DNA from: Pseudoalteromonas sp. A601
GTDB taxonomy: Bacteria; Pseudomonadota; Gammaproteobacteria; Enterobacterales; Alteromonadaceae
Assembly: GCF_002165575.1 (NCBI RefSeq)
Contig: NZ_MXQF01000010.1
Span: 62,001 to 126,000 of the forward strand
Direction: 5' to 3'
DNA: 64,000 nucleotides
Each line of letters starts with the position of its first letter. The stretch's first letter is position 1. Below the pieces are notes generated by a model that worked only from the letters and a program-made list of their open reading frames with translations, searched no databases and had not been told where the DNA came from. Made by a program: the position numbers and the translations under genes. Positions 46,395 to 55,927 of this stretch are shown one piece after another.

Positions 46395-47411
46395 TCAACT
46401 CGACAATATCTTCACCGGTAGGCTTAATATCGCGCTTTCAGAATCAGCAAAGTGCATCATCACCGCCACATGGCCAGCCACCACCAATGCGTACATTACC
46501 GCTGAAAAACCTTGGCCGTATTTATCCAGCGGCACAAGGTGTGAAAAATGACGGCCGCGCCATTCAAACACGATTTCCAGTGCACCGATAAACAGAAAAA
46601 ACACCAGTAGCATTAAGCCAAACGTATAGCTTATCCATAAACCAAATAACACACCAAGTAAGCAGACACTCAAGCCAACCCATGAACGCATAGAGAAACT
46701 AATGCTCTTTAGGACGTGGCCACCATCGAGCGGTAAAATAGGCAATAAGTTAAATAAGTTAAGTAACGCGCTGAGTACTGCAACACCTGCAAAGATATCC
46801 ATTTCTGTAGCGTAATAAAGTACCACCCCGAGTACTGAAGTGATCAGACCAAACGCGGGGCCCATTAATGAGATCACCACATCTTGCCAACGGGTGGTAA
46901 TTTTATCATCGCTAACCGCGAGCCCACCCACAAAAGGGATTAAGTAAATACCTTTAGTTTTAATGCCAAAATACTGCATGGCGCGTACGTGTCCGTATTC
47001 ATGTATTACCAAACAAGCAATCAACATTAAGGCGAATTCAAAGGTGAACAGCCAGGCATAACCAGCAACTGACGCACCCGCTAAAGCGACTTTAACTACC
47101 TTTGCACTTTTAAACAGTTTAAAACCCAAAGCAAAAATGCCCAGTAAACCTTGCTTAGGTTTAGTTTTTTCAATCGGTGGAATATTCAACTTTTGTACAA
47201 GTTGATCATTCACATACAACATTAAACTTTGCTCATTGACTAACGAAGTGTCCAGACCTATCACTTTATCGCCAAGTTCAAACTCAAAGTAGTTACCCCT
47301 TGGGTTATCAAAGCCAATCGCTTGTTGCTGTTGGAATATTTGCACAATTTTTTGCTCAGCTAGCACTAAATTAAAAGATTGCTCAGCAAGAGTAAGTTGT
47401 ATTTGGATCAT
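46395..47411 (-). CDS. Site-2 protease family (M50) membrane protein
   Basis: A 338-residue protein. The first ~95 residues are a soluble beta-type domain (IQIQLTLAEQSFNLVLAEQK...), followed by about six helices with the zinc motif HEYGH near residue 137 and the third-ligand motif LPILPLDGGHVL near 225. This is the signature of intramembrane metalloproteases such as SpoIVFB/YgiP-like types. Substrates are unknown, and the N-terminal domain could recruit them. It is divergent from the REC-EAL gene. Confidence 0.85.
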   Translation of the reverse strand: MIQIQLTLAEQSFNLVLAEQKIVQIFQQQQAIGFDNPRGNYFEFELGDKVIGLDTSLVNEQSLMLYVNDQLVQKLNIPPIEKTKPKQGLLGIFALGFKLFKSAKVVKVALAGASVAGYAWLFTFEFALMLIACLVIHEYGHVRAMQYFGIKTKGIYLIPFVGGLAVSDDKITTRWQDVVISLMGPAFGLITSVLGVVLYYATEMDIFAGVAVLSALLNLFNLLPILPLDGGHVLKSISFSMRSWVGLSVCLLGVLFGLWISYTFGLMLLVFFLFIGALEIVFEWRGRHFSHLVPLDKYGQGFSAVMYALVVAGHVAVMMHFADSESAILSLPVKILSS

Positions 47412-47555
47412 CGTATCTTAATCTTAATAACATTGCGGCCATTATACCTATTTTACGAATAAATATGAGTGGATTTATTTTCGCCCTATTGCTGACTTTT
47501 CTATTTAAACCTACTACTTTTAAATAATTGATGAGTTTTTATTCAAGGAATGAAG

Positions 47556-48773
47556 ATGACAAAACTAGCGCGTAACATAATGGTGGTTGATGACTCCAAA
47601 GCGATTTTGGTTGTTATGGAGGCAATTTTAAATGAACTTGAAGTACCCCAAGTTACTACCTGCCTAAGTGCTCAAGAAGCGCTTGATAAAGTTAAGCAAT
47701 CCCCTTTTTTATATGATGCTGTATTTACTGACCTAAATATGCCAGAAATGGATGGCATGGAGCTTATTCGCCTCCTAGGTGATATAAAATACACAGGCGC
47801 GATTGTTATTATTTCTGAGATGGATCTTAAAGTCATAGATTTAGCCGCTGACCTAGCGAAAAAAAGTAATACTCATCTAATTGGCAATATTTCAAAACCA
47901 GTGCAGCTAAGCCAGGTTCACACCTTACTTAAAAAGCTTGAGCATTTAGCTTATCATATAGAAAAACCAATTGAGCCAATCTCTGAATCACAATTGCTTC
48001 ATGCAATTAGTCATAATGAAGTAACTCCTTACTACCAACCAAAAGTAAATCGTCACACCAATAAAGTACAAAGTGTTGAAGTACTTGCACGAATTATGAC
48101 AGAAAAAGGAGATATAATTTTACCTGAGCGTTTTATTTGTGTTGCTGAAGAATTAGATCTAATAAACCTTATTACTTTTCAGTTGTTTGAAAAAGCAACA
48201 GCGGATTTTAGCGAGCTAAAAAATAGCCTAGGTTACATGTTTAAACTGGCATTTAACCTATCTCCTTGCCAGTTAGAAGATTTAAGCTGCCCTGATAAAT
48301 TAGCGCTCATCTTACAACTTAATAATTTAACGCCCAATGAAATTATTTTAGAGATAACCGAGCAACATGCACTATGTAGCAATGCGCAATTAGAAACATT
48401 AAACCGCTTACGAATACGCGGTTTTGATATTTCTTTAGATGATTTTGGTATCGGTTTTACTAATGTTAACCAGCTAAAAACCTTACCTTTTACTGAAGTT
48501 AAAATTGATCGTACATTAATCAGCCAAATAGACACAGACCAGTTTTCTCAAGTTATTACCAGTAGTTTAGTTAATATTGCAATTCAAAGAGATATTGTGA
48601 TTGTTGCTGAGGGCATAGAACGCATTGAAGAACTTGAGTATCTCGATCGTTTTAAAGAATTTATTTTGATGCAGGGTTTTTTAATATGCGGACCAAAAGC
48701 GAAACAAGACTTTACTCGCTGGGCAAAATCATGGCTGCAAATGACTAATAAATCGAGTCGTAGCCAACGCTAA
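47556..48773 (+). CDS. Response regulator with EAL phosphodiesterase domain
   Basis: A ~405-residue protein with a receiver domain (NIMVVDDSKAILVVME; phospho-Asp in AVFTDLNMPEMDG; Lys in ISKPVQL) and an EAL domain (~150-395). In the EAL part, the signature is EVL (VEVLARI), with the catalytic set FNLSP, LEITEQ, DDFGIGFTN, VKIDR and AEGIE largely kept. Cyclic-di-GMP hydrolysis under phosphorylation control is plausible; the E-V-L and DDFGIG changes are conservative. ATG at 47556 is 6 bp after AAGGA. The 3' end overlaps the convergent CNNM gene by 4 bp. Confidence 0.88.
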   Translation: MTKLARNIMVVDDSKAILVVMEAILNELEVPQVTTCLSAQEALDKVKQSPFLYDAVFTDLNMPEMDGMELIRLLGDIKYTGAIVIISEMDLKVIDLAADLAKKSNTHLIGNISKPVQLSQVHTLLKKLEHLAYHIEKPIEPISESQLLHAISHNEVTPYYQPKVNRHTNKVQSVEVLARIMTEKGDIILPERFICVAEELDLINLITFQLFEKATADFSELKNSLGYMFKLAFNLSPCQLEDLSCPDKLALILQLNNLTPNEIILEITEQHALCSNAQLETLNRLRIRGFDISLDDFGIGFTNVNQLKTLPFTEVKIDRTLISQIDTDQFSQVITSSLVNIAIQRDIVIVAEGIERIEELEYLDRFKEFILMQGFLICGPKAKQDFTRWAKSWLQMTNKSSRSQR

Positions 48774-49837
48774 TTTTTATTTTCATCGTCGTCACTTAGC
48801 AACTTGTCAGACGCAGCTAAACGCTGGCGCCAACGTTGCTTGGCAACCATTTGCATATTAGCTGATTGATCATGTTCGTCGATTATATCTAACCCCATCA
48901 GCGCTTCTATCATGTCTTCGAGTGTAGCAATGCCTTGCACTTCGCCATACTCATCAATGACTAGGCATATATGCGTACGTTCAGCTAATAAAGTATGAAA
49001 TAAGGTAGGAACGTAAAGTGTTTCAGGCACAGTATAGATAGGTTTGACGAGCTTACTTATCTTATATTCTTCCCCAATCCGGTGATAAGCCAACATAATG
49101 TCGTTTTTATGTACAAAGCCGATAATATCATCACCGTTTTTATCATAAACAAGCACACGTGAAAATGAAGATGAGCCATGCTCTGCTAAATACTGATTAA
49201 CAGTAATGTCCTTATGTACCTTAAATAACACGGTACGCGGGGTCATTATTGACTCAAGCTTGGCATGGCGAAAATGCAGCAAGCTACGAATTATTTCAGA
49301 TTCCTCCTGATGCAGAGCACCTGATTCTGAACCAATATCTGCCATCGCTTCAATTTCTTGACGAATATAAAATGCCTCGTCGTAATTTCTACCCAGTAAA
49401 TTAGTTAACTTATCAGCAAACCAAACAAAAGGTTTTAATACCACCACTAAATAAATTAACCCCTTTGCGACTATAGGGGTTAATGCCCGCCAATGATTAG
49501 CCCCCAAAGTTTTTGGAATTATTTCAGAGAGAACCAATACCAATAGAGTCATTATTGCGGAAGCGATTCCCACGGCGGCATCTGAAAAAACCACTGCAGC
49601 CTGTGCACCAACTCCAGCAGCGCCGGCAGTATGCGCTATGGTATTTAAAGTTAAAATTGCCGCTAATGGCTGGTCAATATTCTGTTTTAACGCTTCAACA
49701 CGTTTCGCAAGCTTTGGCTTTTGCTTACGCAATAAAGCAACATAACTGGGCGTAATACTCAGTAACACGGCTTCCATTATCGAGCATAAGAAGGATATGA
49801 CTATGGCTGCTAGCATGTAAACAATTAATAACGTCAT
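48770..49837 (-). CDS. CNNM/CorC-type transporter, DUF21 plus CBS pair
   Basis: A 355-residue inner-membrane protein. The DUF21 (CNNM) domain (residues ~1-175) with three to four helices has the conserved ILTLNTIAHTAGAAGVGAQAA and LVLSEIIPKTLGANHW. A CBS pair follows (IMTPRTVLFKVHKD...FSRVLVYDKNGDDIIGFVHKNDI, then LVIDEYGEVQGIATLEDMIEALMG). Family members are linked to Mg2+/Co2+ movement; the direction is debated. AGGGGA precedes the ATG. Confidence 0.9.
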   Translation of the reverse strand: MTLLIVYMLAAIVISFLCSIMEAVLLSITPSYVALLRKQKPKLAKRVEALKQNIDQPLAAILTLNTIAHTAGAAGVGAQAAVVFSDAAVGIASAIMTLLVLVLSEIIPKTLGANHWRALTPIVAKGLIYLVVVLKPFVWFADKLTNLLGRNYDEAFYIRQEIEAMADIGSESGALHQEESEIIRSLLHFRHAKLESIMTPRTVLFKVHKDITVNQYLAEHGSSSFSRVLVYDKNGDDIIGFVHKNDIMLAYHRIGEEYKISKLVKPIYTVPETLYVPTLFHTLLAERTHICLVIDEYGEVQGIATLEDMIEALMGLDIIDEHDQSANMQMVAKQRWRQRLAASDKLLSDDDENKN

Positions 49838-49919
49838 TAAATTCCCCTCTTAGCTGGACTAATGAGCATCCTAACAATACATGCTATATTTAGCCAAATT
49901 ATCGTTCACAGGCTTAATT

Positions 49920-52415
49920 ATGACTTTCACTTTATTTGCAAAATCATACCCTCGGTACATTGCAAAAACACTTAGCTTATTAGCATTGTGTGCTACTGCA
50001 AACTCAGCGCTAGCCTCTTCTTTTGATAAGAGTAATATTGCGTTTATTGGCCCGCTAGGCGAACATATGCAGCTAAAGCCCTACCAAACGCAGCACCATG
50101 ATGCGATTATCGATAACTTGCTACCTAGCTTACAAGCAAACCGCAAAAGCATTTCCGTATTTGGTGAGCAATATAAATGGCAAACGCTAAGTGATATAAA
50201 TGCATTAACTTTAGCAGGTATACAAGGGCTAAAATTTACTGTTAAAAGTGATCGTTTCAGCCAAGGCACACTAAAACTTATTGGTATAGAGCAAGCTAAG
50301 GTTTTCCTTAATGGTCAACTGCAAAGCGCTAAAGAGCACAATTATGAACTAGCTTTTACGACTGGCGAACATCAAATTGTTATCATTGCTGAGCAAGTAG
50401 CTAACTGGCATGACGTTGATATTGATTTTAGTCCAAAGTCAGAGCTTGATAACATTACTATTAGCCAACAACCAAGTAGTAGCTTATCTGCGAAGCAATT
50501 ATTTGATGCACCTACCATCAGTATGCTTTCACTGTCACCCGATGGCGAACACTACATTACCAGTACACGCCATTACAGTGATCACACCGGTAACCAAGCA
50601 CAAATAGTGACCGAGCTTAAAAATCAAGATGATAAAGTCGTTTATCGCTTTGAGTCAGGCCAACCCAGTAATGTAATTTGGAGCCCTGATAATGATTATA
50701 TTGTTTATTTAATCGATGGCCAATTGAAGAAGCTTAATCGCCACACGCTCGCATTAAATGTAATTGCGAATAACCTTAAAGGTGCGAGCGGCTTTGAGTT
50801 TTATACCAATACAAGCCTACTTTTTACTTGGTCTAAATACCCTGAAGCTGATACAGGTCTCACAAAGCATTATCGTGGCTTACAAGATCGTTGGTCATAT
50901 GCTCGTACAACTTCGCAAGCATACTTGTTGGATATTAGCTCAGGTTTGAGTAAAGCACTTAGCGAAGGGCCGCTCAGTCATAGCATTGAAGATTATAACA
51001 GCGAGCAAGGCACTGTACTGCTTAGTCGCAGCGCTCACTTAATGGAAGCTACGACTCATCCGCTAACAGAGTTATTAGAAACTGATATCAAATCAGCACA
51101 ACACACTATTTTAGGCCAATTTAAAACATTTAACCAAGCAAAGTATACCAAAAAGGGGATTTACGTTGTCGCAGGGCCAGACTTTAAAGAAGGGCTAGGC
51201 CGAAATATTCCAACTGACATGTTAGCAAATAACTACGACGGTCAGCTGTATTTATTGACCCAGCAAGGCAAGCAAGCTGAAGCATTAAGTAAAGAATTTA
51301 ACCCTGCGATTGGGCAAGTAAAGGTACTTGAGAATGGCGATGCCGTGCTTAAAGTCACTGAGCAGGATACGCAACAGCTTTACCTTTTTGATATAAGTAA
51401 AAGTCACTTTAAAAAGCTTAAAACCAAACTTGATGTAGTTGAGCAATTTAGCGTTTCAAAAAATCGCTCGCCTGCTATTTTATATAGTGGAACCACGGCA
51501 TCAACACCACAACAGTTGAAGCGTTTAAACATAAACAAAAATAGAGCCAGTACCCTATGGGATTCTAAACCACTAAACTACGCTGCGACTAAGATCCCAA
51601 CACTTGAAGAGTTTAACTTTACCAATCAACAAGGTGTAGAAATTAAAGGCCGCGTGTATCTGCCAACAAATTTAGATAAATCTAAAAAGCATCCAGCTTT
51701 GATTTATTATTATGGTGGTACATCACCGGTATCGCGTGGTTTTACTGGTCGTTATCCGTTTAACTTATGGGCAGAAAATGGTTACATTGTTTACGTTGTG
51801 CAGCCCACAGGTGCGACGGGCTTTGGCCAAGAGTTCTCTGCTAAGCATGTTAATGCGTGGGGCGAGCACACCGCCGACGATATTATGCAAGGTACTCAAG
51901 CTTTACTTGCTCACTACTCATTTATTGATAAGAACCGTTTAGGCAATTTAGGCGCCTCATATGGTGGCTTTATGACCATGCTGCTAGCAACTAAAACCGA
52001 TATGTTTAGTGCCTCTATCGCACATGCAGGGATCTCAAATATTACTTCATACTGGGGCCAAGGTTGGTGGGGCTATTTATACTCAGGCGAAGCATCTAAA
52101 AATAGCTTCCCTTGGAACAATAGCGATTTATATAGCCAACGTAGCCCGGTGTTTCATGCAGATAAAGTAACGACACCTTTACTATTATTACACGGCGATT
52201 CAGATACTAACGTACCTGTTGGCGAAAGCCATAATATGTATACAGCATTAAAGCTGCTTGGTAAAGACGTCGACCTTATTGAATATAAAGGTGCTGATCA
52301 CCAAATATTTGCTCGTGACAAGCGCTTCAATTGGTGGAACACCATGCTCGCCTACTTCGACAAACACTTAAAACAAGAGCCGCAATGGTGGCAATATTTA
52401 TACCCTGAAAAATAA
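49920..52415 (+). CDS. S9-family prolyl oligopeptidase-like peptidase, exported
   Basis: An 831-residue secreted or periplasmic serine peptidase (signal peptide SLLALCATANSALA, cleavage after ALA near residue 33). A beta-propeller-like N-terminal part (~150-550) gates a catalytic alpha/beta hydrolase domain. That domain has the nucleophile in GASYGG (Ser near 680), Asp in HGDSDTNVP (near 762) and His in GADHQIF (near 793). The last ~250 residues closely resemble dipeptidyl/acylaminoacyl peptidases. ATG at 49920 is preferred; an earlier ATG at 49881 would put 13 extra residues before the signal peptide. Confidence 0.9.
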   Translation: MTFTLFAKSYPRYIAKTLSLLALCATANSALASSFDKSNIAFIGPLGEHMQLKPYQTQHHDAIIDNLLPSLQANRKSISVFGEQYKWQTLSDINALTLAGIQGLKFTVKSDRFSQGTLKLIGIEQAKVFLNGQLQSAKEHNYELAFTTGEHQIVIIAEQVANWHDVDIDFSPKSELDNITISQQPSSSLSAKQLFDAPTISMLSLSPDGEHYITSTRHYSDHTGNQAQIVTELKNQDDKVVYRFESGQPSNVIWSPDNDYIVYLIDGQLKKLNRHTLALNVIANNLKGASGFEFYTNTSLLFTWSKYPEADTGLTKHYRGLQDRWSYARTTSQAYLLDISSGLSKALSEGPLSHSIEDYNSEQGTVLLSRSAHLMEATTHPLTELLETDIKSAQHTILGQFKTFNQAKYTKKGIYVVAGPDFKEGLGRNIPTDMLANNYDGQLYLLTQQGKQAEALSKEFNPAIGQVKVLENGDAVLKVTEQDTQQLYLFDISKSHFKKLKTKLDVVEQFSVSKNRSPAILYSGTTASTPQQLKRLNINKNRASTLWDSKPLNYAATKIPTLEEFNFTNQQGVEIKGRVYLPTNLDKSKKHPALIYYYGGTSPVSRGFTGRYPFNLWAENGYIVYVVQPTGATGFGQEFSAKHVNAWGEHTADDIMQGTQALLAHYSFIDKNRLGNLGASYGGFMTMLLATKTDMFSASIAHAGISNITSYWGQGWWGYLYSGEASKNSFPWNNSDLYSQRSPVFHADKVTTPLLLLHGDSDTNVPVGESHNMYTALKLLGKDVDLIEYKGADHQIFARDKRFNWWNTMLAYFDKHLKQEPQWWQYLYPEK

Positions 52416-52423
52416 CGTTTAGC

Positions 52424-52458
52424 CAAAAGAAAGAAAATGACCCATTTTCTTTCTTTTG
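52424..52458 (+). terminator. Long hairpin terminator after the S9 peptidase
   Basis: A perfect 16-bp stem, CAAAAGAAAGAAAATG (52424-52439) with CATTTTCTTTCTTTTG, loop ACC, followed by TTTGT. It begins 9 bp after the stop. Confidence 0.85.
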
Positions 52459-52553
52459 TTTGTGCAAAAAACTATAAAAAAACCCTCTCTGTACTCTATC
52501 CTTTTACGAATGAGTGCTAACATAGGGTTATTATTGAAAGTAATTAAGATACT

Positions 52554-53258
52554 ATGACTATTCACGTTTTACTGGTTGAAGATGACGAATTATTAGTTAA
52601 ACGCATCATCAATCACTTTGCTCAAACTGAGTTTCACATTGAAAACGATGCAACTGGTGCTCAAGCACTTGAAATTGTTAAATCCCGTGAAAACGCCAGC
52701 AATGCTATTTCATTAGCCGTTGTAGATATAGTCTTACCTGAACGAGATGGCCTTCATCTAGCAAAAGAACTGAATACACTCACTAACATTGGTGTAATCA
52801 TGCTATCTAGCCGCGACTCGCAAGCAGATAGAATCGCAGGTCTTGCGCAAGGTGCTGATGATTATATTTGCAAACCCGTAGATTTGTTAGAACTTGAGCT
52901 ACGTATGCGAGCGCTTTATAAGCGCTTAAAAAGCAATAATGATAATGACGAAAGCGAAGAGTTTATTGAATATGCAGACTTTAAACTGCATCCAGATAAT
53001 CGTACTTTAATAACAACTAATGGCATTGAATCACGCCTAACAGAAGCAGAACATAAAGTACTTATTTGCTTAATTTCCAATGCGGGTAAAGCCACCTCAA
53101 GAGAAAAAATTTCTGAAGAAATAGGCCAACCAGATTGGAGCCCTAATGACCGCACAGTTGATGTTTTGATTGGCCGACTACGTAAAAAGCTCAGTGACGA
53201 AAAAGACCAAAAACGCATTGTTACCGTACGCGGTAAAGGCTATATGTTGTCGATATAG
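52554..53258 (+). CDS. Orphan OmpR/PhoB-family response regulator
   Basis: A 234-residue regulator with receiver motifs (LLVEDDELLVKR, phospho-Asp in AVVDIVLPERDGLH, Ser-Ser in MLSSRDSQAD, Lys in YICKPVDLLEL) and a winged-helix output domain (LTEAEHKVLICLISNAG, NDRTVDVLIGRLRKKLSDE, ITVRGKGYML-like end). It resembles the TorR/ArcA side of the family but is not clearly orthologous. No histidine kinase gene is adjacent, so it works with a distant or several kinases. Confidence 0.88.
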   Translation: MTIHVLLVEDDELLVKRIINHFAQTEFHIENDATGAQALEIVKSRENASNAISLAVVDIVLPERDGLHLAKELNTLTNIGVIMLSSRDSQADRIAGLAQGADDYICKPVDLLELELRMRALYKRLKSNNDNDESEEFIEYADFKLHPDNRTLITTNGIESRLTEAEHKVLICLISNAGKATSREKISEEIGQPDWSPNDRTVDVLIGRLRKKLSDEKDQKRIVTVRGKGYMLSI

Positions 53259-53265
53259 TATTTAT

Positions 53266-54777
53266 TCAATATTGTGTTAACTGGCTAATTAAGCGCTCAA
53301 AAGCCCTGTAATTCAGGGCTTCTTTTAAATCATTTAAACTGATATTTGTGGCGCCTTTTAAATCACTAATCGTCCGCGCGACTTTAATGACCCGATGATA
53401 AGAGCGTGGCGAGAGCGATAGTTTCTCACTCGCTTTGGCTAAAAAATGCAATTCGGCTGAGGCCAGTGCACAATGCACGCTCATTTCCTTGTTATTAAGT
53501 CGAGCATTCACTTTTCCCTGACGTGCTAATTGAATATTATAGGCTGCTTCTACCCTGGCACGCACAATTTCGCTGCTTTCTTCTTCTTCGGTGCTTTGCA
53601 GCTGACTGCTACTTAGACGCGGCAACTCGATTTGCAAATCAATACGATCAATAAAGGGCCCTGATACCCTAGATAAATAACGCATAACCTGATCTGGCGT
53701 CGCGCGTTTATCATTATGACAACCGGTGGGGCTCGGGTTTAAGGCCGCTATAAGTTGAAATTGAGCAGGAAACTCCATTTGTCGGGCTGCTCTTGAGATT
53801 GTAACGGTACCGGTTTCCATAGGCTCACGCAAAGAGTCCAACACCTTTCGCTCAAACTCAGGAAGCTCATCTAAGAAGAGTACGCCATTATGCGCCAACG
53901 ATATTTCACCGGGCTTAGGATTAGAAGAGCCGCCAACTAAAGCAACGGCGGAGCAAGTATGATGGGGACTGCGAAAAGGGCGTTTGCGCCAATTTGTTAA
54001 ATCAATAGATTGGCCAATTATAGAGTACAACGCAGCACTTGATAGCGCCTCTTCATCAGACATGCCGGGCATTATAGTTGGCATACGCTGCGCGAGCATT
54101 GACTTTCCAGTGCCTGGTGGGCCTAAAAAAAGTAAATTATGGCCACCCGCAGCCGCTATCTCTAATACTCTTTTAGCACCTGGCTGGCCTTTCACATCAC
54201 TTAAATCATGGATAAAATGCGTGTTATGAACACGTTCCGCATACTCAATGTTTAAAGGCAGTGGCTGCTGGTTAAGTAAATCATTCCATACATCTTGAAT
54301 TGAATAAACAGCTTTGCGAGCAACCCCATTAACTAAACTTGCTAAGCTGTCATTGACCGCGGGTAAAAAACAGCACCGACCTTGCTCTTTCGCAGCTAAT
54401 ACCGACGGTAAAATAGCATTCACACCACGCACTTCCCCATTTAGAGCAAGCTCACCGTAAAATTCATAACGCTCGAGCTCATTACACACCACTTGCCCTG
54501 AGGCGACTAAAATACCCACGGCTATGGCTAAATCAAATCGGCCACCGTCTTTAGGTAAATCTGCTGGAGCGAGGTTTACCGTAATCCTTTGATCTGGAAA
54601 ACCAAATTGAGAGTTTTCTAATGCGCTACGAACTCGGTCTTTCGCCTCTTTTACTGACGCTTCTGGCAGGCCAACAATATGAAAAGCAGGTAAACCATTA
54701 CCTAAGTGAACTTCCACCATTACTTCTGGCGCTTGAATCCCTATTTGTGCACGAGAATATATACGAGCTAATGACAT
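53266..54777 (-). CDS. comM: ComM/YifB Mg-chelatase-like AAA+ ATPase
   Basis: A 503-residue AAA+ protein. The N-terminal Lon-S16-like domain (residues 1-170, VGLPEASVKEAKDRVRSALENS, INLAPADLPKDGGRFDLAIA) is followed by the ATPase with Walker A GPPGTGKS near 218, Walker B-like VLFLDELPEF, and the sensor RAARQMEFPAQFQLIAALNPSPTG. A C-terminal helical domain follows (SPRSYHRVIKVARTIADL-like). In competent bacteria, ComM is a branch-migration helicase that extends recombination of incoming DNA. AGGG precedes the ATG. Confidence 0.95.
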   Translation of the reverse strand: MSLARIYSRAQIGIQAPEVMVEVHLGNGLPAFHIVGLPEASVKEAKDRVRSALENSQFGFPDQRITVNLAPADLPKDGGRFDLAIAVGILVASGQVVCNELERYEFYGELALNGEVRGVNAILPSVLAAKEQGRCCFLPAVNDSLASLVNGVARKAVYSIQDVWNDLLNQQPLPLNIEYAERVHNTHFIHDLSDVKGQPGAKRVLEIAAAGGHNLLFLGPPGTGKSMLAQRMPTIMPGMSDEEALSSAALYSIIGQSIDLTNWRKRPFRSPHHTCSAVALVGGSSNPKPGEISLAHNGVLFLDELPEFERKVLDSLREPMETGTVTISRAARQMEFPAQFQLIAALNPSPTGCHNDKRATPDQVMRYLSRVSGPFIDRIDLQIELPRLSSSQLQSTEEEESSEIVRARVEAAYNIQLARQGKVNARLNNKEMSVHCALASAELHFLAKASEKLSLSPRSYHRVIKVARTISDLKGATNISLNDLKEALNYRAFERLISQLTQY

Positions 54778-54810
54778 CCTTTGTCCCTGTAATATTACTT
54801 TTATTACAGT

Positions 54811-55425
54811 CTAGTCAGGATATTTGAAAATATGTAGTGTTAGTTGCCATTTCATGGCTGCTAAGCGTAAAAATAAGGTCGTTAGCATTGCTAAAACCAT
54901 AGCAACTTCTGTCATTACATTAAATGAGATGCTTTGCGTATACACAAATCCACCAGCAATGCAGGTGATAGCGTACAGCTCGCCTTTTAAAAGCATCGGA
55001 ATATTACCTGCTAATACATCGCGGATCATCCCACCAAAGCAGCCTGTGATTATTCCCATAATAATCGCAGTCGTAGCAGGCATGCCTGCTAATAATGCTT
55101 TTTGTGCTCCCATCACGGCAAAAAATGCTAAACCAAACGCATCTGCAACATGTAAATGATAGAGCGGAATAGACTTTTGCTTATTGATTAATCGCGCAGT
55201 AACAAAAATAGCAGCTAAAATAGCGATAAAATAACTTTGATCATGTAACCAAAAAACCGGCACATCTAGAATTAAGTCGCGCAGAGTGCCGCCGCCAACA
55301 GCGGTAACGGTTGCGAGTACCACTACACCAAAGCCATCCATTTTTTTATCATACGCAATTAAAGTGCCCGACACCGCAAACACGGCTACGCCGATTAAAT
55401 CAAACCAGTGGTAAAGTTCAGTCAT
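54811..55425 (-). CDS. YicG/TRIC-type membrane protein (UPF0126)
   Basis: A 204-residue protein with seven helices made of two repeats. Each repeat has the glycine-rich motif (TVTAVGGGTLRDLILDV, residues ~38-55; IITGCFGGMIRDVLAGN, ~125-142) of the trimeric intracellular cation (TRIC)-like family. Homologues form K+ channels. It lies 34 bp upstream of comM on the same strand and may share transcription. E. coli YicG is the usual named relative. Confidence 0.88.
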   Translation of the reverse strand: MTELYHWFDLIGVAVFAVSGTLIAYDKKMDGFGVVVLATVTAVGGGTLRDLILDVPVFWLHDQSYFIAILAAIFVTARLINKQKSIPLYHLHVADAFGLAFFAVMGAQKALLAGMPATTAIIMGIITGCFGGMIRDVLAGNIPMLLKGELYAITCIAGGFVYTQSISFNVMTEVAMVLAMLTTLFLRLAAMKWQLTLHIFKYPD

Positions 55426-55497
55426 GCTTGTAACTAAAAAGTGATCTATGTAATCGTTTTAACACAATCACCACACAGTTTTAAGTCATCTTGGTAA

Positions 55498-55875
55498 TTA
55501 ATCTGTTTTTGCTGCTAATTCTATAAACTCTAGGCTTTGTGTCATGATATTGTCAGCTATAGTGCCATCAGAGAAAATTGACTCTTTATCAGCAGCAGTG
55601 TCTGGGTTTTCTACCAACTTTTGATAGTCACTTTCAAGTTCTGCCCATAAGCTTCGCTGCTGTGCATTAAGTAACACTTTTTGCTTGCGCGCTTTTTCGG
55701 CTTCAGAGTAGGCCTCTTGTGCTTTAAAAAAAGCATCTGAAGCATCATCTTTAGTGCCTTTAGTTGCAGTTGCAAATAAGTCGTTGCTAAAATCAGTGAC
55801 ATCTTGCTGCATTGAATCAACCGTTTCACAACCTGTGATACTTAGTAGAGAAAAAACTAATAACAATTTATACAT
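55498..55875 (-). CDS. Small predicted lipoprotein with coiled-coil
   Basis: A 125-residue protein with a lipoprotein signal (LLSITGC; Cys at 16) and a helical, charged mature part (DDASDAFFKAQEAYSEAEKARKQKVLLNAQQRSLWAELESDYQKL) likely to form a coiled coil. I recognise no family. A strong site (AAGGAG 7 bp before the ATG) supports translation. It lies immediately downstream of the large lipoprotein on the same strand, but a strong terminator sits between them, so it has its own promoter or is read only by read-through. Confidence 0.75.
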   Translation of the reverse strand: MYKLLLVFSLLSITGCETVDSMQQDVTDFSNDLFATATKGTKDDASDAFFKAQEAYSEAEKARKQKVLLNAQQRSLWAELESDYQKLVENPDTAADKESIFSDGTIADNIMTQSLEFIELAAKTD

Positions 55876-55897
55876 TGTATAGCTCCTTAAAAGTAAA

Positions 55898-55917
55898 ACG
55901 GAGCCGTAAGGCTCCGT
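55898..55917 (-). terminator. Terminator of the large lipoprotein gene
   Basis: On the - strand, ACGGAGCC pairs perfectly with GGCTCCGT, loop TTAC, followed by TTTACTTTT. It lies 11 bp after the stop of the large lipoprotein gene. Confidence 0.87.
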
Positions 55918-55927
55918 TATATAGTAA

